Below, one piece after another: positions 36,941 through 47,800 of a stretch of DNA of 64,000 nt (position 1 is the stretch's first letter; the number at the start of each line of letters is the position of its first letter). The position numbers and the translations under genes are program-made. The notes under the pieces were generated by a model, which worked only from the letters and a program-made list of their open reading frames with translations, searched no databases and was not told where the DNA came from. Location of the stretch: assembly GCA_019635735.1 (NCBI GenBank), contig JAHBYX010000009.1, forward strand, positions 216,501-280,500. The letters run 5' to 3'. The stretch is from Mesorhizobium sp. (GTDB lineage: Bacteria; Pseudomonadota; Alphaproteobacteria; Rhizobiales; Rhizobiaceae).

Positions 36941-37813
36941 ATGTCGCAAACATCGACTTTGGGACGCTGGCTATCGCCCCAATGGTTCGGCGTCGCGCCG
37001 TTTTTCCTGTTCGCGTTCCTGTTTCTCATCCTGCCGGCTCTGGCGATCGTGATCGGCGCCTTCCGCGGAGCCGATGGCGGCTTCACGTTCGACAACATCG
37101 TCGGGCTGAACACTCCGACCATCCGCAACGCCTATTGGGTCTCCATCCGCGTCAGCTTCTGGTCGGCCCTGCTCGGCTGCACGATCGGCTTTGCCATGGC
37201 CGCGGCGGCCACGATGGGGGCCATGCCGCGCTTCATCCGGTCGCCGCTGCTGACGTTCTCCGGCGTCGCCTCCAACTTCGCGGGTCTGCCGCTGGCCTTC
37301 GCCTTCATCGCCACGATCGGCCCCGCCGGCCTGATCACCGTCTGGCTGAGGACCGAGTTCGGCATCAATCTGCGCGGTGCGACCGGGTTCAACCTGTTCA
37401 GCACCACCGGCCTTATCGTCACCTATCTGTTCTTCCAGGTGCCGCTGATGATCCTGATCATCACGCCGGCGCTGGACGGACTTCGCCGCGAATGGCGCGA
37501 GGCCGCCGAGATTCTCGGCGCGACCGGCGCGCAATACTGGCGCATGGTTGCTTTCCCGATCCTTCTGCCTTCCCTGATGGGCACGTTCGCGCTCCTCTTC
37601 GCCAACGCCTTCGGCGCGGTCGCCACCGCCTTCGCGCTTGCCGGGCCCCAGCTCAACATCGCGCCGATCCTGCTCTTCTCGCAGATCCGCGGCGACGTGC
37701 TGGGCAGCCCCGGGCTCGGCTACGCGCTGGCCTTCGGCATGATCGTCATCACCGGTCTCGCCAACGCGCTTTACCTGTGGCTGCGCGCGCGCACCGAGAG
37801 GTGGCAGAAATGA
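36941..37813 (+). CDS. ABC transporter permease (PotB-like)
   Basis: A 290-residue permease with six hydrophobic segments. The EAA coupling loop is EWREAAEILGATGAQYWRMV (about 183-202). It starts MSQTSTLGRWLSPQW and overlaps the next permease gene by 4 nt. With the downstream permease it forms the membrane channel of the importer. Confidence 0.9.
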   Translation: MSQTSTLGRWLSPQWFGVAPFFLFAFLFLILPALAIVIGAFRGADGGFTFDNIVGLNTPTIRNAYWVSIRVSFWSALLGCTIGFAMAAAATMGAMPRFIRSPLLTFSGVASNFAGLPLAFAFIATIGPAGLITVWLRTEFGINLRGATGFNLFSTTGLIVTYLFFQVPLMILIITPALDGLRREWREAAEILGATGAQYWRMVAFPILLPSLMGTFALLFANAFGAVATAFALAGPQLNIAPILLFSQIRGDVLGSPGLGYALAFGMIVITGLANALYLWLRARTERWQK

Positions 37814-38595
37814 AGCGCTTCGCCGCATGGACCGCTTTCCTGCTGGGATCGCTGATCTTCATCCTTCCGCTCTTCGGGATGACCGAGTTCTCGTTGTCGA
37901 TGCGGCGCGGCGAGTATTCCTTCGACGCCTATGCCTCGGTGCTCGCTGACCCGCAGTTCCGGGAGACGTTCACCTATTCGGTGGTCATGGCACTGTTCAC
38001 GATCGTCTTCGGCATTCTCCTCGTCGTGCCCACTGCCTACTGGGTGCGGCTCAAGATGCCGGGTCTGAGGCCCGTGGTCGAGTTCATCACCCTCATGCCT
38101 CTCGTGATCCCGGCTATCGTCATCGTCTTCGGCTACATCCGCCTCTACAACACGTCGAGCTGGCTTCCCTTGACCGGTTCGGCGATGGGCACCAACATTC
38201 TCCTGATGTTCGGCTACACCGCTCTCGCGCTGCCCTACATGTATCGGGCAGTGGACACCGGTCTTCGCAGCATCGACATCGCGACCCTGACCGAGGCCGC
38301 GCAGTCGCTCGGGGCGGGGTGGACAACGATCTTCGCCCGGGTGATCCTGCCCAATGTCTTCGTCGCAGTGCTGTCTGGTGCGTTCCTGACGTTCGCGATC
38401 GTGATCGGCGAGTTCACGCTCGCCGCGCTCCTCAACCGCCCTGCGTTCGGCCCCTATCTCCAGCTCGTCGGCGCCAACAAGGCCTATGAGCCGTCGGCGC
38501 TGGCAGTCATATCCTTCGCCATCACCTGGCTCTGCATGGGCCTCATCCAGATCGTGGCGCGCCTGGCACCGAAGCCGCCCGCACAGCCCCATTGA
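37810..38595 (+). CDS. ABC transporter permease (PotC-like)
   Basis: A 261-residue permease with six hydrophobic segments. The EAA loop is TLTEAAQSLGAGWTTIFARV. The ATG overlapping the previous stop was chosen; the open frame extends further upstream only as a shadow. It is followed by the ATPase gene after 17 nt. Confidence 0.9.
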   Translation: MKRFAAWTAFLLGSLIFILPLFGMTEFSLSMRRGEYSFDAYASVLADPQFRETFTYSVVMALFTIVFGILLVVPTAYWVRLKMPGLRPVVEFITLMPLVIPAIVIVFGYIRLYNTSSWLPLTGSAMGTNILLMFGYTALALPYMYRAVDTGLRSIDIATLTEAAQSLGAGWTTIFARVILPNVFVAVLSGAFLTFAIVIGEFTLAALLNRPAFGPYLQLVGANKAYEPSALAVISFAITWLCMGLIQIVARLAPKPPAQPH

Positions 38596-38612
38596 CCGGA
38601 AGAACAGAACCC

Positions 38613-39680
38613 ATGTCGGAACCGTTTCTTTCCATCCAGTCCGTGCGCAAATCCTTCGGGGCGACGACCGTCGTGCAGGATTTCAACCTCGACGTCGACA
38701 AGGGCGAGTTCATCTCCTTCCTCGGACCTTCCGGCTGCGGCAAGACGACCATGCTGCGCATCGTCGCCGGCTTCGAGCAGCCGAGCGCGGGCCGCATCGT
38801 CGTCGACGGCAAGGACGTCACCGGCCTCAAGCCCAACCAGCGCAACATCGGCATGGTGTTCCAGGCCTATGCGCTGTTCCCCAACATGACGGTGGCGCAG
38901 AACATCGGCTTCGGCCTCAAGGTGGTCGGCCGGCCGAAGGCGGAGATCGACGCCCGCGTCGCCGAGATGCTGGCGCTGATCAAGCTCGGCGAATTCGGCG
39001 CGCGCTATCCCTACCAGCTCTCCGGCGGCCAGCAGCAGCGCGTGGCGCTCGCCCGCGCCATCGCGCCCAAGCCGCGGCTGCTGCTCCTCGACGAGCCGCT
39101 GTCGGCCCTCGACGCCAAGGTGCGCGTGTCGCTGCGCGACGAGATCCGCGCCATCCAGCGCGAGCTCGGCATCACCACGATCTTCGTCACCCACGACCAG
39201 GAAGAGGCGATGTCGATGTCCGACCGCATCGTGGTGATGAATGCCGGCCGCGCCGACCAGGTCGGCGCGCCGTTCGAGGTCTACAACCGTCCCGCCACGC
39301 GCTTCGTCGCCGGCTTCGTCGGCACGCTCAATGTGCTCGACGCGGTGGTCAAGGATCCGGCGTCCGGCGCGGTCGAGATCGGCGGCGTGCCGGTCGCGCT
39401 GGCGCGGCCTGTCGCTGATGCGAAGAGCGGCGACAGGATTTCGCTGGCGCTGCGTCCGGAAACCATTTCGATGACGAAGGAGGCCGGCCGCAGCGTCGCC
39501 ATCCCGTGCACGATCACGGCGGTGAACTTCCTCGGCTCGGTGATCCGCATAAGCGCCGATGCCAACGGCAACAGCCTGTCGTTCGACACGTTCAACAACC
39601 CGGCCGCTCCGCCGCCGACGCCTGGCGACAGGACGACCGTGCATTTCTCCCCCGCCGACCTGCTGGTGCTGGACGCATAG
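38613..39680 (+). CDS. ABC transporter ATP-binding protein (PotA/FbpC-like)
   Basis: A 355-residue ATPase. Walker A is GPSGCGKTTML, the Q-loop is VFQAYALFPNMTV, the signature is LSGGQQQRVALARA, and Walker B is LLLLDEPLSALD. A C-terminal TOBE domain spans about 270-355. The start was placed at the ATG giving MSEPFLSIQ; an in-frame TTG seven codons earlier is possible. It ends the four-gene importer operon and is followed by repeat-rich intergenic DNA. Confidence 0.9.
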   Translation: MSEPFLSIQSVRKSFGATTVVQDFNLDVDKGEFISFLGPSGCGKTTMLRIVAGFEQPSAGRIVVDGKDVTGLKPNQRNIGMVFQAYALFPNMTVAQNIGFGLKVVGRPKAEIDARVAEMLALIKLGEFGARYPYQLSGGQQQRVALARAIAPKPRLLLLDEPLSALDAKVRVSLRDEIRAIQRELGITTIFVTHDQEEAMSMSDRIVVMNAGRADQVGAPFEVYNRPATRFVAGFVGTLNVLDAVVKDPASGAVEIGGVPVALARPVADAKSGDRISLALRPETISMTKEAGRSVAIPCTITAVNFLGSVIRISADANGNSLSFDTFNNPAAPPPTPGDRTTVHFSPADLLVLDA

Positions 39681-39774
39681 GAGGTTTCGCGCGACTCTGG
39701 ACGCATAGGCGGTTTCGGCGGACACCGGGCCGCCGCGCTCCGCACCCCGCACGCCTCACACACTTCCCCCAAAC

Positions 39775-39934
39775 GCCCCTCCACCACGCTTCGCGTGGTC
39801 CTTTGGGGCGAGCCGCTTGTCTCGCCCGTCCTTCGGACCCCCCGCTTCGCAGGGGAGGATGAACGGCGCCGCGCCCCATCCTCCCCCTTTTACGGGGGGT
39901 CCGCAGGACGACCGCCGAAGGCGGTGGAGGGGGC
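39775..39934. repeat. mosaic palindromic repeat
   Basis: Outer arms (CCCCTCCACC with an ACGCTTCGCGT-type hairpin, against a CGCCGAAGGCG-type hairpin ending GGTGGAGGGG) enclose inner arms built around CGTCCTTCGGACCCCCC and its partner GGGGGGTCCGCAGGACG. The whole can fold as nested hairpins. Such elements are common between genes in rhizobial genomes. Confidence 0.7.
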
Positions 39935-40078
39935 GCGTGCCAGGCGGACCGCCGCGTGAGCGCGCACGTGGCGATCAAGACGCAATCCGCCGTCATCTCC
40001 CCGTTGACCGATTTCCGCCACCCCCCTCCCGTGTCCCGCTGCCCTCGGAGCCCTCGCAATCCGCCCCTCCTCTCCGGC

Positions 40079-40219
40079 CGTCATCCCGCAGGCCGAAGGC
40101 CATGCGGGATCCATTTTTCTCTCCGGTTACACGCCGAAAACGCCCTCACGGTAAGGCCGTCCGTGCCTCTCATCCGGCGGCCAATGGCTCCCGGCTGACC
40201 TCCGGTCGCCGGGATGACG
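40079..40219. repeat. mosaic palindromic repeat
   Basis: Left arm 40079-40112 begins CGTCATCCCGCAGG and right arm 40186-40219 ends CGCCGGGATGACG. The arms are imperfect complements with their own small internal hairpins, and about 73 nt separate them. Confidence 0.65.
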
Positions 40220-40305
40220 TCGCGCTCGATTTTCCCGCTGCGAAAAAAATCGATCCACCTCCTTGCGCCCCTCCGCGACACTGTCCGCGCTGAAAGGAGG
40301 CGCAG

Positions 40306-41157
40306 GTGAGCAGTTGGGACGAGGTGAGTGACGGAGGGATCGACTGGGATCTGGTGATCGAGCGCAATGTCCGCCTGCTCGGCCCGATCGTCGCAACACT
40401 CTGCGTCATGGCGAGGTGCGCCCTATCCTCGCCCCAACGGGGAGAGGATGGTCCGACCCGCCAAGGCGAAGCCGAGGCGCTGGCCGGACCTGGTGAGGGG
40501 TGCCTTTCCCCAACCCTCCCCCGCCGCATCCACCGCGCCGTCTATCGCTTGCTGCGCGCGGCGGAAGCTGCCGTGCGGCGGATGATCGTCGTCGTCGGCC
40601 GCGATATGGTCGCGGCGGAACCCGTCCTGCCGCCGCTTTCGCAAAACTCCGGTCCGCTGGTGACGCACATTCCCGTCCGCCCCGGCCTCGGCCTCGCCTG
40701 CGCCGCCCCGGCCGAAGCGCCCGAGCCGCCCCCCGTGCGAAAACTCTCCTTCCCCCTGCTCGACCCGCTGCGGGACCCGGACCCGCCGCCGTTTCACAGC
40801 CGCACCTCGGGCGTGCCGCGCATCTCCTTTCCCGGCTGGATGCCGCTCTTTCCCATCGCGCCGAAGCACGAGCCCTTGCCCAACGATCCGATCGATGCCG
40901 GCTATCTCCGCCTGCGCCTCGACGCGCTCAGCCGCGCTCTCTCCGACCTGCCGCGCCAGGCGATGCGCCTTGCCCGCTGGCAGGCCCGCCACCAGGCTCT
41001 GCGCAAGGCAGGCCACGCCGGCCGCCTCTCGCCGCTCCGCCCCGGCCCCGCCTACGGGCTGCGCCGACCGGGCTCGCCCCGGCCCGAGCACGAGATCGAC
41101 GACATTTTGCGAGACCTGCATTACTTCGCCTGGGAGGCGCGGCGCGATACGTCGTGA
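40306..41157 (+). CDS. hypothetical protein with an in-frame repeat insertion
   Basis: A 283-residue protein of unknown function, starting at GTG after an excellent AAGGAGG. The N-terminal part (DWDLVIERNVRLLGPIVATL) and the part after residue 70 (RRIHRAVYRLLRAAEAAVRR, then Pro-rich sequence and an Arg-rich C terminus ending in HYFAWEARRD) read as one normal protein. Residues about 37-68 are translated from a GC-rich palindromic repeat of intergenic type (SSPQRGEDGPTRQGEAEA). No enzymatic motif or membrane segment is obvious. The central section is proline-rich. Confidence 0.65.
   Translation: MSSWDEVSDGGIDWDLVIERNVRLLGPIVATLCVMARCALSSPQRGEDGPTRQGEAEALAGPGEGCLSPTLPRRIHRAVYRLLRAAEAAVRRMIVVVGRDMVAAEPVLPPLSQNSGPLVTHIPVRPGLGLACAAPAEAPEPPPVRKLSFPLLDPLRDPDPPPFHSRTSGVPRISFPGWMPLFPIAPKHEPLPNDPIDAGYLRLRLDALSRALSDLPRQAMRLARWQARHQALRKAGHAGRLSPLRPGPAYGLRRPGSPRPEHEIDDILRDLHYFAWEARRDTS
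40420..40508. repeat. palindromic repeat inside a coding sequence
   Basis: The segment contains the CCTCGCCCCAACGGGGAGAGG hairpin region and a second pair, GGTCCGACC and GGCCGGACC, around AGGCGAAGCCGAGGCG. Its translation in frame adds about 30 residues without a stop or frameshift. Confidence 0.6.
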
Positions 41158-41457
41158 GAGGCCGACGGCCCGTCCCAAACGCGCCGTCATCCTCCCCACG
41201 CGACGTCATCCTCGGGCTTGACCCGAGGATCTACCTTCGCTCGCCCCTATCCGAGCCGCCCGTCACATCGACGCCGGCAGATCCTCGGCTCAAGGCCGAG
41301 GATGACGGCCTGCGTGCGCCCGCATGCACCCCGGGCCTCTTCCGCGAGGGAAGAAGGGGCGGCCTCCACCCTCCCTTGTTCCGGCCCGACTTTTCGGCGA
41401 CCCTTTGCTGGCGCTCGCCGAATCCTGTGCGAAACGCCATCGGGGATCAGATCCGAC
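41158..41457. other. intergenic region holding a palindromic repeat
   Basis: Three hundred bases between the hypothetical gene and the aminotransferase gene. The middle holds a long inverted repeat, listed separately; the last 100 bases are the aminotransferase leader. A frame open upstream of the aminotransferase ATG is not credible. Confidence 0.65.
41204..41307. repeat. inverted repeat, long arms
   Basis: Arms 41204-41232 and 41279-41307 are complementary at 27 of 29 positions, around a 46-nt centre. Each arm also contains its own short inverted repeat (CCTCGGGCTTGACCCGAGG type). It resembles the widespread rhizobial TCATCCTCGGGCTTGACCC elements. Confidence 0.75.
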
Positions 41458-42630
41458 ATGACGCATGCCCGCCTCAATCCGCTCATTGCCGGGCAATCGC
41501 CCCCGCCGGTTCCGGCCGTCCAGGCCTGGGCGCGTGCTTATGACGGCAGGCATGGCCCGCTGCTCGACCTGTCGCAGGCTGTGCCCGGCTATCCGCCGCA
41601 TCCCGATCTGCTGGCCTGGCTCGGGGAGGCGGCGGCCGACCGTGCCTTTGCCGGCTATGGCCCGATCGAGGGAGAGGCGGCGCTGCGCCAGGCCTATGCG
41701 GCCCATGTCGGCGCGCTCTACGGCGCCGCCCTCGACGCATCGAACATCCAGATCACATCCGGCTGCAACCAGGCCTTCTTCGCCGCGGCGATGGCGATCG
41801 CCGGCGCGGGCGAGAGGATCCTGATGACCAATCCCTGCTATTTCAACCACGAGACCACGCTCGCGATGCTCGGCATCGGCATCGACTATGTCGACCTCGA
41901 TCCGGCATCGGGTTTCCTGCCCGATCCGGATATGGTCGAGGCGGCGTTCGCACAAGGTGCGAAGGCGCTAGCCCTGGTCACGCCCAACAATCCGACCGGA
42001 GCGGTCTATCCGCCGGACCTGTTGCGGCGTCTGTTCGACATCTGCCGGGAGAAGGGCGCCTGGCTGATCCTCGACGAGACCTATCGCGACTTCCTGCCGC
42101 CGGGATCGGAGCCGCCCCACGGGTTGATGAGCGTCGCCGGCTGGGAGGACAATCTCGTCCAGCTCTATTCGTTCTCGAAGTCCTTCTGCATCCCCGGGCA
42201 CCGGCTGGGCGCGGTGACCGCGTCGCCCGCCATGGTCGGCGAGATCGCCAAGATTATGGACAATCTTCAGATCTGCGCGCCGCGTCCGCCCCAGGCGGCG
42301 GTGGCGAGGGGGTTGCCGGCGCTAGCCGAATGGCGGGAGACCAACCGTCATGAAATCATGGCGCGGACCCAGGCCTTGCGGGCGGCGATGGCCGCGTTGC
42401 CCGGCTGGCAGCTTCAGTCGCTCGGCGCCTATTTCGCTTTCGTCCGGCATCCGTTCGGCGAGACGCCGTCGCGGGTCGTGGCCGAGCGGATGGCCGGCGA
42501 GGCCGGCGTGCTCGTCATTCCGGGTGAGTTCTTCGGCAGGCGCCAGGAAGGGTCGCTGCGCTTTGCCTTCGCCAACGCCGACAGCGCGGCGATCCGCACA
42601 CTGCCGGAACGCCTCGCCGTCCTCGGCTGA
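41458..42630 (+). CDS. pyridoxal-phosphate aminotransferase, class I/II
   Basis: A 390-residue fold-type I aminotransferase. ITSGCNQAFFAA binds the cofactor phosphate, VTPNNPTGAV and ILDETYRDF are typical, and the Schiff-base lysine is K241 in YSFSKSFCIPGHRLG. Start at the ATG giving MTHARLNPLIAG. It is convergent with ndvA, and their stops abut. The donor and acceptor are unknown. No pathway partners are adjacent. Confidence 0.88.
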   Translation: MTHARLNPLIAGQSPPPVPAVQAWARAYDGRHGPLLDLSQAVPGYPPHPDLLAWLGEAAADRAFAGYGPIEGEAALRQAYAAHVGALYGAALDASNIQITSGCNQAFFAAAMAIAGAGERILMTNPCYFNHETTLAMLGIGIDYVDLDPASGFLPDPDMVEAAFAQGAKALALVTPNNPTGAVYPPDLLRRLFDICREKGAWLILDETYRDFLPPGSEPPHGLMSVAGWEDNLVQLYSFSKSFCIPGHRLGAVTASPAMVGEIAKIMDNLQICAPRPPQAAVARGLPALAEWRETNRHEIMARTQALRAAMAALPGWQLQSLGAYFAFVRHPFGETPSRVVAERMAGEAGVLVIPGEFFGRRQEGSLRFAFANADSAAIRTLPERLAVLG

Positions 42631-44403
<1,773 letters not shown>

Positions 44404-44871
44404 TCGCTCACTCCGCCCACTTCTTTGTGCATTGCACCATGTCGAGACGAATGTCGCGAGACAATGTGCCAAACATGGCAGACGTTCCGAATCCGACTAC
44501 AAATCTCGTGCCGCGCTTGTAACGCTGCGTGATCACAGAGCCGTGAATGCGTGACCCTCGAAACAGGGTTTTCGAGGGCGTCGATCAATGCCTTTGCCGA
44601 GTATCGATATTGCTGTCAGCCCTCACCCGATCTGGACAATTCCACGCTTTTGCCTAAACGGGGGCCTACTTGGACGCAGGCCCTGCGAGCGCCTGAACGC
44701 GCCGGCATGCAATCGGTTCCCCGGCGGAACTCGCGATTGAAACAAAGACACTTCATTTGTGAGGACCAGTGTATTGCCACGCAACCAATCGCTTTCTAAA
44801 CGATTTACGCCGCGCCCGGCGGGGACCGCCCTTGCCCGCCGCTGCGACGTTCGCCGTTTGGATCTTCGTCA
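44404..44871. other. ndvA-ndvB divergent intergenic region
   Basis: A 468-base gap with lower GC than the flanking genes. It must carry both promoters, but no strong -35/-10 pair or known operator was recognised. A weak inverted repeat AATCG-N9-CGATT lies near 44788-44806. Short open frames here look random. Confidence 0.5.
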
Positions 44872-47800
44872 ATGAACGCCCCATTCAAGTCACTCCGGGC
44901 CGATCCGGACGTGCGACCGCTCCCGCCGAAAGCCGAACAGCCGATCCGCTACGACTTCTTCCAGGAGGAGAGGCTTCGCAGGCTGGGCGTCGACCTCGCC
45001 TCGGGCCGCATCCCGAACCTCCCCGGCCTGGGGGAAGGGGACTTTCACGCGCGCATCAAGGAGAACGCGGCGCGGATCCTCGCCGTCTACAAGGATACGA
45101 ACGCGGCACAGGCTCGCGGCGAGACGATCACGCCGGCCGCGCAGTGGCTGCTCGACAACAACTACCTTGTCGAGGAGAGCATCGTGCAGATCCGCCGCGA
45201 TCTGCCGAAACGGTTCTACCGCGAACTGCCGACGGTCAAGCTGCCGAACGGCGCGTCCGTGCCGCGCACTCTGCTGATCGCCTGGGCCTATGTCGGGCAC
45301 ACCGACTCGATGATCTCGAAGGACCTGCTGCAGGTGCTTGTCGAGGGCTATCAGTCCGTCGCGCCGCTGAGGATCGGCGAGATCTGGGCGCTGCCCTCCT
45401 TCGTCCGCTTCGTCCTCTCGGAGAACCTTCGCCGGCTCGCGGTGCGCGTCGACCGCGCCCGGCTGATGCGGCGGGCGGCCAACGACGTCGCCGACAAGCT
45501 CGGGCAGCAATCCGATCCCGCCGCCCAGGGGGCGATACTCGCCGCCTACGCCGCGCACGCCAGCGACGCTTCCTTCGCGACGCAGCTTCTGCACCGCCTC
45601 CGCGACGGGTCGCGCAGCGCCGGCACCGCCCTGCAGTGGCTCGAGCGCGAACTCGAGAAGCACGGATCGGACGCCGAGGAGATCACGCTCACCGAGCATC
45701 GCACGCTCGCCAGCGGCAACGTCACCACCGGCAACATCATCCGCGGGTTCCGGACGGTCAACGACGTCGACTGGACCGGCTGGTTCGAGGGCGTCAGCCT
45801 CATCGACGTGATGCTGCGGGAGCAATCGAACTTCGCGGACCTCGATTTCGCCTCGCGCGACCAGTACCGCACCGCGATCGAGGACATCGCGCGCCGGTCG
45901 CACCTGAGCGAGCACGACGTCGCGGAGCGCGCCCTGCAGCTGGCGGCGGCCGCGAAAGGTTCGGACGAGTCGGACATCGGCTTCTTCCTCGTCGGGCCGC
46001 GGCGGGGCGAGCTCGAACACGCCGTCAACTATCGCCCGAAGGCGAGCGAGCGGCTGGTGCGGCTGCTGAGGCGCGGGGGCTGGATATCGATCGCGGCTCC
46101 CGTCGCGGTGTTGACCGCGCTGTTCATCCTGACCGCCTGGACCGTGACCAGAGCCGCGGGTCTTCCGACCGGCTGGACCGTCCTGCTGCTGACCCTGTTT
46201 GCCTTCCCGGCCATGGAAGGCTCGGTCGCGCTGTTCAACACGCTGATGCTGCTCTTCATGCGGCCGACCCGGCTGATCGGATACGAATACCGCGACGGGG
46301 TGCCCACCGAGGCGCGCACGCTGGTCGTCGTGCCGGCGCTGATCGGCTCGCGCGCCGATGTCGAGGAACTGACGCACCGGCTCGAGGTTCACCATCTCGC
46401 CAACATGGGCGGAGAGCTCTACTACGCGCTTCTGACCGACTGGCCCGACAGCCGCGAGGAGCAGACGGATCAGGATCTCGAGCTGCTCGCCTATGCGCGC
46501 GCGCAGATCGCGCTGCTCAACGAGCGCCATCCGGAAGGCGTGGCGAAACGGTTCCATCTTCTGCACAGGCGCCGCCTCTACAACGAGGCGGAAGGCGTCT
46601 GGATGGGGTGGGAGCGCAAGCGCGGCAAGCTGGACGAGCTCAATCTTCTGCTTCGCGGCGATCCGGACACGACCTTCCTCGCTCTCGATACCCCGCTTCC
46701 GCCCGACGTCGTCCATGTCCTGACGCTCGATTCGGATACGCGGATGACGCGCGACGCGGCGACGAAGATGGCCGGCAAGATCGCGCATCCGCTCAACCGG
46801 CCCGTGATCGACAGAGACGCCCGCCGCGTCGTGCGCGGCTACGGCATCCTCCAGCCGCGGGTCACGCCGTCGCTCACGACGGGGGAGGAGTCCTCGTTCT
46901 TCCAGCGGGTGTTCTCGGCCAATCGCGGCCTCGATCCCTATGTGTTCGCGGTGTCGGATCTCTACCAGGACGTCTTCGGCGAAGGCACGTTCACCGGCAA
47001 GGGCCTCTACCATATCGATGCGATGGACGCGGCCCTGAAGGATCGGATCGCCGAGAATGCCGTCCTCAGCCACGATCTTCTCGAAGGTGCCTTCGCCCGG
47101 GCCGCCCTGGTGACGGATGTCGAGGTGGTCGAGGACTATCCCGCCCACTATCCCGTCGATGCGTCGCGGCATCACCGCTGGGCCCGCGGCGACTGGCAGC
47201 TCCTGCCTTATATCTTCGACCTTCGCTCCGGCATGAGCGGCGTGTCGCGCTGGAAGATGATCGACAATCTGCGCCGGTCGCTCACGCCGATCTTCTGGAT
47301 CCTGGCCGCGGTCGCCGCCTGGACGCTGATGCCCTTCACCTTCGCGTCGCAGTGGATGGCCCTTCTCGTGATCGCGCTGTTCATCGCGCCGACCTTCGAC
47401 ATCATCCACAACCTGACGCCCAAGAGCACCGAGAACACGCTGCGGGGCCATTTCGCCGCCTTCGTGCGCGACTTCGTCTATGCCTCGGCCCAGGTCGCTC
47501 TGAAGATCACCTTCATCAGCCACTCCGCATGGATGATGGGCGACGCGATCCTGCGTACGCTCCACCGGGTGTTCGTGTCGCGCCGTCACCTGCTCGAATG
47601 GCGCACGGCGTCGCAGGTGCAGAAGTCGCAGTCGGACGGGGTCCTTCCCTACTACCGTCTCATGAGCGGGTCGGTGATCGTGGGGCTGCTTGCGGCCTTG
47701 ATCGCCTGGTTCGGCGGGACGACAGGATATTATCTCGCCGTCATCTACGGGGTGCTGTGGGCTGCCGCGCCGGCAATTGCGTGGCTGGTGAGCCGTTCAG

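Larger units (their letters stand above)
39681..40305. other. repeat-rich intergenic region
   Basis: This 625-base stretch has no credible gene. It holds two large mosaic palindromes, listed separately, and very GC-rich sequence. The last 20 bases contain the strong AAGGAGG ribosome-binding site of the next gene. Open frames here have skewed Pro/Arg/Ser composition and are not supported. Confidence 0.7.

Noticed and set aside
39775..41307. CRISPR-like array
   Set aside because: The repeats are palindromic, differ in sequence from each other, and lack regular spacers. No cas gene is present.
44551..44799. 82-codon open frame between ndvA and ndvB
   Set aside because: No ribosome-binding site, biased composition and no recognisable similarity. 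Treated as chance.
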